Source: a virus. From it: a stretch of 51,254 nt of DNA. The position numbers and the translations under genes were made by a program. The first letter of the stretch is position 1. Each line of letters opens with the position of its first letter. Shown here piece by piece: positions 46,466 through 51,254 of this stretch. Location of the stretch: positions 1-51,254 of IMG/VR virus record IMGVR_UViG_3300018015_000010, one strand, 5' to 3'. The notes below the pieces were generated by a model that was not told the DNA's origin, did no database searches, and worked only from the letters and a program-made list of their open reading frames with translations.

Positions 46466-48201
46466 TGGTAACCCTCGACATCTCAAACAACCGCGTCTGC
46501 GTCCATATTCCGCTGGACCACTACTTCAACGACAACCTCGCCACGGCGAAGGCCATCGGCGGTGGGCGGTTCAAGGACGATCCGGTCATCGGCAAGCACC
46601 ACCACTACCCGTTGACCCGCCTCAAGGCGGTCCTGCGAGCCTTCCCGGATGGCTGGCACGGCAAGGGGCTCTCCGCATACGTCGAGGCTGCGAAGAACGC
46701 TGTCAAACTCAAGGCTCTCCCCGATGCGTCGGCGCCACTGGGCATCATGGTGCCTTTCAACCGCATCCAGAGGGTGACGACGAACTTCCTCTTGACGCTG
46801 AACAGGGCGCTTCTCTTGAATCCAGTGGGGAGTGGGAAGAGCCGCTGTGGCATCGCTTGGGCGACGAAGTACGCCAGTGCAGGCCTGCACCAAGAGCGTC
46901 GAGGGGTGCTCGTCGTCACGAAGTCCGTCGGCAAGTACACCTATCAGGGCGAGATTCTTGCGGCCGTGCCGGGTGCGAGGGTCGCTATCATCGAGGGCCG
47001 CGACGGGCCATTCCCGCCTCCGGGGAGCGTGGACTTTCTGATTTTGAACTGGGATATTTTCCCGCATCGCGCAGAGCAAATCAAAGCCTTCGGGTTCGCC
47101 GCGGCTATCTTCTCCGAAAGCCACAAAATGAAAGGCCGCACGACGTTACGCACGAAGGCGGGTTTGAATGTCGCGGCGGAGATCCCAAACATCCTGCTGG
47201 AGACAGCGTCGTTCACACCGAACCGGAACGCGGAGGCCTTCCCGCAACTGTGCATATTGGGTTACCTCACCGAAGAGGACTTTTTCTGGTGGCACTTCCA
47301 CTTCTGCGGCTCGACGGAGCGGCGTCCCGATGGGACCGTGATAAACCATGTCGCGAAGAAAATAAAGATCAACCGGCGAGGTACGATGAAATGGGATTTT
47401 GGAGGAAGTTCAAATTCCGAGGAATTGTACGCCTCCATTGCGCCGTTCACATTCTCCGTCTCGAAGAAGGAAATCCTTCCCGACTTGCCCGACGAGTACT
47501 TTACCCCCACGCCGGTTGACATCACGAACGCTGGCGAGTACCGTGAAGCCTGCATCGACTTCCTCGGATGGGTGGAGCGCGAGCGCGGGACCGAAGCCAT
47601 GGCTAAGGCGCAGCGGGCGCAGGCGATTGTGAAACTCGGCGTCCTGCTTCGCCTCGCGGCGAAAGGGGTCACATCGAGCGTGATCGATCTTCTGGGTTCC
47701 TATGTTGATGCCAAGGAAAAGGTGGTAGTATTCTCGTCGTACAAGGAGCCCCTCCTGGAGGTCCTCAACGCATTTCACGATTGCTCAGTCAAAATCACTG
47801 GCGACGAATCGGCGAAGGAGAAAGAAGAGTCGATTCAGAAGTTCCAGAATGACCCCTCGACGTACCTGTGCCTCTGCACGACGGAGGCCGGCGGGGAGTC
47901 GTCGAACCTCGTCGCAGCGCATACCGTCGTGTTCATGTCGCTGCCGTGGAGCCCGAAATCCTTCGAGCAGGCTTATGGCCGGTGCCACCGGCAGGGCCAG
48001 CGGTATCCCGTCGAGGTGGTCGTCGTGATTGCGCGGCGAACCGTCCAAGTCGAAGTCATCGAGACGTTGTACGAGAAGGCGCTTGATATCTCGAAAGTTA
48101 CCACGGGGAGCGACCGCTCGCCGAACTCGGAGGCGCTAAAGAAGATTCTGGGCGCAGTGCAAGGGACAGAGGTCCAGACAGGGCTGTTTAAGGAGGGATG
48201 A
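46465..48201 (+). CDS. SNF2-type helicase with degenerate motifs, 578 aa
   Basis: Walker A LLNPVGSGKSRCG (residues 117-129) and C-terminal motifs V (TEAGGESSNLVAAHTVVF) and VI (QAYGRCHRQGQ, 503-513, with the arginine fingers) place it in superfamily 2, SNF2-like. Two motifs are altered: the DEAH box reads SESH (217-220), losing the Asp, and the usual LTGTP reads LETASFTPN. ATP hydrolysis may be reduced or the protein may be a distinct subfamily. Palindrome copy 21 lies inside the gene. Probable role in phage DNA replication or recombination. Confidence 0.8.
   Translation: MVTLDISNNRVCVHIPLDHYFNDNLATAKAIGGGRFKDDPVIGKHHHYPLTRLKAVLRAFPDGWHGKGLSAYVEAAKNAVKLKALPDASAPLGIMVPFNRIQRVTTNFLLTLNRALLLNPVGSGKSRCGIAWATKYASAGLHQERRGVLVVTKSVGKYTYQGEILAAVPGARVAIIEGRDGPFPPPGSVDFLILNWDIFPHRAEQIKAFGFAAAIFSESHKMKGRTTLRTKAGLNVAAEIPNILLETASFTPNRNAEAFPQLCILGYLTEEDFFWWHFHFCGSTERRPDGTVINHVAKKIKINRRGTMKWDFGGSSNSEELYASIAPFTFSVSKKEILPDLPDEYFTPTPVDITNAGEYREACIDFLGWVERERGTEAMAKAQRAQAIVKLGVLLRLAAKGVTSSVIDLLGSYVDAKEKVVVFSSYKEPLLEVLNAFHDCSVKITGDESAKEKEESIQKFQNDPSTYLCLCTTEAGGESSNLVAAHTVVFMSLPWSPKSFEQAYGRCHRQGQRYPVEVVVVIARRTVQVEVIETLYEKALDISKVTTGSDRSPNSEALKKILGAVQGTEVQTGLFKEG
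46876..46891. repeat. AGTGCAG palindrome, copy 21
   Basis: AGTGCAGGCCTGCACC inside the helicase gene, coding SAGLH. Confidence 0.9.
48121..48190 (+). repeat. helicase 3'-end repeat, copy A
   Basis: Coding the last 20 or so residues of the helicase (PNSEALKKILGAVQGTEV...). A second copy lies at 48406-48475. Confidence 0.9.
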
Positions 48202-48202
48202 A

Positions 48203-48424
48203 ATGACTGACGCAGAAAATAAGATGCTAATAGGCATAACAGGGGAGGGATTGGCTCTAGCTAAACTCCTGTCATTTGAAGACCCAATTACGGCTGAAGC
48301 TATTATGAAGATGCCCAACGAAACGATTAGATGTTTAGTTACTATCGTCCGGCAAGCCTGCCGGATGTGGGTTCAAGGAAAGATGCAATCTTCTAACCCC
48401 ACGCGCCGAACTCGGAGGCGCTGA
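48203..48424 (+). CDS. small protein on inserted cassette, 73 aa
   Basis: ATG behind GGAGGG. Helical, with ending RRTRRR. Its last codons lie in copy B of the helicase-tail repeat in a different frame, so the gene arrived on a cassette that split or duplicated the helicase 3' end. Lower G+C than its neighbours. No family recognised. Confidence 0.6.
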   Translation: MTDAENKMLIGITGEGLALAKLLSFEDPITAEAIMKMPNETIRCLVTIVRQACRMWVQGKMQSSNPTRRTRRR

Positions 48425-48486
48425 AGAAGATTTTGGGTGCGGTGCAGGGGACGGAAATCCAGACAGGGTTGTTCACAAAGGAGAAA
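48406..48486 (+). pseudogene. duplicated helicase C-terminal fragment
   Basis: Still encodes PNSEALKKILGAVQGTEI then QTGLF in frame, with about ten base differences from copy A, nearly all silent. It has no start codon and now serves only as leader for the lipoprotein gene (AAAGGAG). Confidence 0.85.
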
Positions 48487-48491
48487 ACGCT

Positions 48492-49478
48492 ATGAACCGT
48501 AAAACCAGTTGGTTGATTGCGGCTGTTCTGATTCTGGCATCGTGCAAGAGTGCCCCGAAGTCAGACAACCACAAGTTTGTGTATTGGGACGCGGTATTCA
48601 AGCCTGCGGAGAACGCGGCTCCCTCAGCGAAGCCCACGCTCGCGCAACTTCTTGTACAACTCGACGCGAAGGTTTGCAGAATGCACCTCCAATACGATAT
48701 AGACAATCAGTACGACACGGAAAGCAAATTGTCCTACTTTGTCGTGTTTGCTTGGCCTGAGCACATGACTTGGGATCAGGCTGAAGCTAACGTCGAGGAT
48801 GGAGGAGTCGAATTTTACCAAACCGATGGATACCCAGAAAGGTTCCGAACCAAGGAAGAAGCTGTGAATGGAGCTTTGCAATTGCTCGACGGCGAACCGA
48901 ATGCGCATCCGCGGCATCGTGATGCCCCTTCCCCACCAGAACCTCCACTGGAACGGTCCATCCATGGCCCAAAGCACTGCGGCCTCATGGGGCCTACCGT
49001 CAGCACCGCAGACAAGCCTCCCTGTGGAGCGATGGGGGCGGCGTCCACGGCTCCATGCACGGCAGACTCCGCCCATCAAGTCTTCGGAGCCGGGGCATCG
49101 ACAATCGTGAGTACCGCGCGGAGGGTCGGAAGATCAGTCGCACAAGCCTGGGCGACCACCGCAGCCACCATTCCCTGTGCGGCGTTCGTTGGGGCGGCAG
49201 CGGTGACATGCGCTGAAACGCAAACCCATGGTACTTTTCCCGTTCCACATGCCACAGGAAAGAACCCTGAGCCTATCTGGATAGCGCATCCTTACTGGGA
49301 TCAGTATCCGATGCCAGGATTCTGGCAGTGTCCAGTGGGCTACGTTCAGGTGGTGGTGAGTTCAGACGGTTCAGACGTTAGCGTAATGAGCGCCTCTAAG
49401 CAAGGGGAAATGAGCGGAGGGTCGGAAGATCAGTCGCACAAGCCTGAATGCAGACTTCCCAAACCGGGGGAGTTTTGA
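48492..49478 (+). CDS. lipoprotein with doubtful C-terminal half, 328 aa
   Basis: MNRKTSWLIAAVLILASC is a lipoprotein signal (lipobox LASC) and residues 18-135 look like a real folded domain (SYFVVFAWPEHMTWDQ; YPERFRTKEEAV). From about residue 140 (48900) to 240 the composition changes to Ala/Thr/Cys/Pro-rich and other frames are equally plausible; the region carries a 32-bp direct repeat. The last 70 residues again look protein-like. A mosaic or frameshifted gene is likely. AAAGGAG precedes the ATG. Confidence 0.5.
   Translation: MNRKTSWLIAAVLILASCKSAPKSDNHKFVYWDAVFKPAENAAPSAKPTLAQLLVQLDAKVCRMHLQYDIDNQYDTESKLSYFVVFAWPEHMTWDQAEANVEDGGVEFYQTDGYPERFRTKEEAVNGALQLLDGEPNAHPRHRDAPSPPEPPLERSIHGPKHCGLMGPTVSTADKPPCGAMGAASTAPCTADSAHQVFGAGASTIVSTARRVGRSVAQAWATTAATIPCAAFVGAAAVTCAETQTHGTFPVPHATGKNPEPIWIAHPYWDQYPMPGFWQCPVGYVQVVVSSDGSDVSVMSASKQGEMSGGSEDQSHKPECRLPKPGEF
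49119..49150 (+). repeat. 32-bp direct repeat, copy A
   Basis: Exact copy of 49415-49446 (CGGAGGGTCGGAAGATCAGT...). The two copies fall in different frames of the lipoprotein ORF. Confidence 0.95.
49415..49446 (+). repeat. 32-bp direct repeat, copy B
   Basis: Identical to 49119-49150; the intervening 264 bp may have been inserted or duplicated. Confidence 0.95.
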
Positions 49479-49493
49479 CGTGCTGGAGGCCCG

Positions 49494-49682
49494 ATGACTG
49501 CCGTCGCTTACCCCTACCGCTACGTCTGGAAGGCGAACGCCATGCGGACGCTCGACCGCAAAGGGCAACTTTGCCGAATCCTCTCGCGTGGACGGATGGG
49601 CAGCGTCATGGTTGAATTCGAGGATGGCTTCCGGGCCATCGTCAGCGGCAACGCGCTGCGGAGGGTGAAAACCAATGGGTGA
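49494..49682 (+). CDS. conserved small phage protein, 62 aa
   Basis: KGQLCRILSRGRMGSVMVEF then EDGFRAIVSGNALRR matches a small beta-barrel protein found in many phages. GGAGG precedes the ATG; overlaps the next gene by eight bases. Function unknown. Confidence 0.7.
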   Translation: MTAVAYPYRYVWKANAMRTLDRKGQLCRILSRGRMGSVMVEFEDGFRAIVSGNALRRVKTNG

Positions 49683-50652
49683 CACGAATATCGAATGGAC
49701 GGACAAAGTCTGGAATTGTGTAACCGGTTGCACTAAGGTCAGCGCCGGTTGCAAGAACTGCTATGCGGAGAGGATGTTCCATCGGCCTTATCCGGGGCGA
49801 GCGTTTACGGATGTGCAGTGTCATCCCGAACGACTTGACCAGCCACGTCACTGGCGTAAACCGTGCCGTATCTTCGTAAATAGTATAAGCGACCTGTTCC
49901 ATGAAGTGATTCCTGATCGTTTTATTACGGAAATCTTCCAAGCCATGCGGGGCTCTCCTCAGCATACCTTCCAAATTCTCACCAAGCGACCAGCACAGAT
50001 GCACGAACTTCTTGCTCGTGTGAAGCGTTGGGAAGGCTGGTACACGCTCGATGGAGAAGAACCAAAGGGATACAGGGGGAATGCGGCAATTATGGGCGAT
50101 GATGAAAACTGGCCTCTTCCGAACGTCTGGCTTGGCGTGTCCGTCGAGGACCAGAAAACCGCCGATGAGCGCATTCCACTCCTACTCAAGACGCCTGCGA
50201 AGGTTCGCTTCGTCAGTTACGAACCAACTCTCGGCCCCCTCGACTTTCAGAAGGTTCCCGTCATTCATGACCCCGATTGCGAATGCAACCCAGAATATAT
50301 GTGCGCTTCCTTCCCCGGTCGCTGGTGTGCCGTATGCGGTCACGCAGCAAGCCAGCACTTGGCTGATGGGAGCAATTGTTGCTGCGCATCGTGCCCCGAC
50401 CACGAATGGGAAGAAGGACAAAGGGGGATTGGCGTTGATTGGGTTATTGCTGGTTCTGAGTCAGGGCCAGAAGCACGACGCTACGATCTTGAATGGTTTC
50501 GGTCAATGCGCGATCAATGCAAAGTGGCTGGAACTTCATTCTTCATGAAGCAAATAACGCTGAAGGGTCGAAAGATTTCTATGCACTACTGGCCCAAGGA
50601 CTTGCGCGTGCGCGAGTTCCCGCACGTCGAAGCCAGTGCAGGCCTGCACTAA
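49675..50652 (+). CDS. DUF5131 (phage Gp37/Gp68) family protein, 325 aa
   Basis: Starts TNIEWTDKVWNCVTGCTKVS then AGCKNCYAERM, the family hallmark, where the three close cysteines resemble a radical-SAM cluster site. Later VWLGVSVEDQ, RFVSYEPTLGPL and VIAGSESGPEAR are also typical. Residues about 200-245 carry extra Cys/His pairs (CECN, CAVCGH, CCCASCP), an added zinc-like insertion. Ends EASAGLH within palindrome copy 22. Biochemical role not established. Confidence 0.9.
   Translation: MGDTNIEWTDKVWNCVTGCTKVSAGCKNCYAERMFHRPYPGRAFTDVQCHPERLDQPRHWRKPCRIFVNSISDLFHEVIPDRFITEIFQAMRGSPQHTFQILTKRPAQMHELLARVKRWEGWYTLDGEEPKGYRGNAAIMGDDENWPLPNVWLGVSVEDQKTADERIPLLLKTPAKVRFVSYEPTLGPLDFQKVPVIHDPDCECNPEYMCASFPGRWCAVCGHAASQHLADGSNCCCASCPDHEWEEGQRGIGVDWVIAGSESGPEARRYDLEWFRSMRDQCKVAGTSFFMKQITLKGRKISMHYWPKDLRVREFPHVEASAGLH
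50635..50650. repeat. AGTGCAG palindrome, copy 22
   Basis: Perfect AGTGCAGGCCTGCACT, codes the last residues of the DUF5131 gene; its final T begins the TAA stop. Confidence 0.97.
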
Positions 50653-50669
50653 GGGAGTGACTGTGCGAC

Positions 50670-51173
50670 GTGGAAATAACTTACTGGTGCATCCGATGCT
50701 TTAAATGGGTTACGGAAGAGGTTGCACAGAGAACCAATTTGACGAAGGGTATCTGCAAGCCATGCACTTTCAACATCGTAGAGAAATGCTTAGATGGAGG
50801 GGGTTCTCCGATGAACTCGATTAACATTCCGCCTATGGCCGTAGAAGCCCGTCCAGCGCCACCCGCTGGCAAGAAATATTGTCAGTGCGGGTGCGGTGGT
50901 CTTATGGAAAAAGAATTATCCCAGAACTGGATGCGCGGGCATCGCAGTAAGAATAAGCGTGTCGCTTTGACATCCGTCGAAGACCATCTCGCTATTTCCG
51001 TCCGCGAACTGCGCTCCGAAATCGCACAGCGCGAGAATCGCCAACGCGAGATTGAACAGGAAATCGGAACCAACCGGCAGAAGATCGTGATGCTGCGCCA
51101 GAGCTTGCAAGCATTGCAGGCCATCCAGGGTAGCGGCGCATTGATTCCAGTAGGGGCGAAAGACCATGCCTGA
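50670..51173 (+). CDS. zinc-finger and coiled-coil protein, 167 aa
   Basis: GTG start at 50670 with GGGAGTG upstream. First part has CIRC ... CKPC; second part begins at Met48 (behind GGAGGGGG, a possible separate start at 50811) with CQCGCGGLM and an LSQNWMRGH motif, then a coiled coil (about 105-155). Could be two genes fused in frame. The last codons overlap the next start. Confidence 0.55.
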   Translation: MEITYWCIRCFKWVTEEVAQRTNLTKGICKPCTFNIVEKCLDGGGSPMNSINIPPMAVEARPAPPAGKKYCQCGCGGLMEKELSQNWMRGHRSKNKRVALTSVEDHLAISVRELRSEIAQRENRQREIEQEIGTNRQKIVMLRQSLQALQAIQGSGALIPVGAKDHA

Positions 51174-51254
51174 ATCCTATGCCCTCGTCGTTCGAATGAT
51201 CCCGCCCAGCGTGAATGCTTACGTCCGTCATACTCGCGCTGGTAGGCACTACAA
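51166..51254 (+). CDS. rusA: partial RusA-like Holliday junction resolvase
   Basis: Only 29 codons before the window ends. ALVVRMIPPSVNAYVRHTRA then GRHY matches the conserved N-terminal PPSxNxYxR...GR of RusA endonucleases, which cut four-way junctions before packaging. ATG overlaps the upstream TGA. The catalytic Asp residues lie beyond the edge. Confidence 0.7.
   Translation, partial: MPESYALVVRMIPPSVNAYVRHTRAGRHY

Overview
The window is a fragment of a tailed double-stranded DNA phage (Caudoviricetes) or a closely related provirus. It carries a portal protein, an adjacent probable small terminase and an intein-split large terminase. It also has a DnaB-type helicase, a RecT/Bet-like annealase, an SMC/SbcC-like ATPase, a SNF2-type helicase, the start of a RusA-type resolvase, three DNA methyltransferases and dozens of small, tightly packed zinc-ribbon proteins. 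No integrase, capsid or tail gene is visible; the left edge cuts a gene next to the portal, so the rest of the structural module probably lies outside. The host cannot be named. Strong Shine-Dalgarno sites and sigma70-like TTGACA/TATAAT promoters are present, and several lipobox signal peptides (one very proline-rich and Rz1-like) lean toward a Gram-negative bacterium, but this is weak evidence.

Layout. 0-19.7 kb is one leftward block: small genes, portal, TerL with intein, TerS, secreted or membrane proteins, an Acb2-like anti-CBASS candidate, peptide deformylase, a cluster of small genes, a tRNA-like gene, and a methyltransferase split by an HNH insertion. 19.7-20.2 kb is a divergent promoter region. 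20.2-26.9 kb is a rightward block of small genes, an HTH regulator, and a DUF3560-methyltransferase fusion, with one leftward Arc-like repressor and its operator at 21.8-22.1 kb. 26.9-27.2 kb is a convergent, palindrome-rich junction. 27.2-45.5 kb is leftward: membrane proteins and a papain-like peptidase, then DnaB, a cytosine methyltransferase with a second coding frame inside it, a replication-initiator-like protein, the SMC-like ATPase, a strange pentanucleotide array, the annealase and an ASCH-like protein. 45.5-45.7 kb is a second divergent promoter pair. 45.7-51.2 kb is rightward: SNF2 helicase, lipoprotein, DUF5131 protein and the RusA start.

Two DNA signals run through the whole window and are not explained by ordinary annotation. 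First, a palindrome with arms AGTGCAG and CTGCACT around a variable dinucleotide occurs 22 times, nearly always exactly between two cistrons, overlapping the upstream stop codon and sitting just before the next ribosome-binding site, on both strands. Second, the 37.98-38.28 kb gap is an array of more than 50 degenerate pentanucleotides (GGYNN on the transcribed strand) held in perfect 5-base register. In addition, a nine-base palindrome AAGCSGCTT sits just after the -35 box of several promoters and looks like the operator of a phage regulon.

The replication and recombination genes form a coherent set (initiator-like protein, DnaB, SMC-like ATPase, annealase with an OB-like extension, SNF2 helicase, RusA). 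Methyltransferases and an Acb2-like protein suggest counter-defence. Four HNH-type ORFs and one LAGLIDADG intein show heavy homing-element traffic, and a duplicated helicase tail plus a 32-bp direct repeat record recent mosaic recombination.
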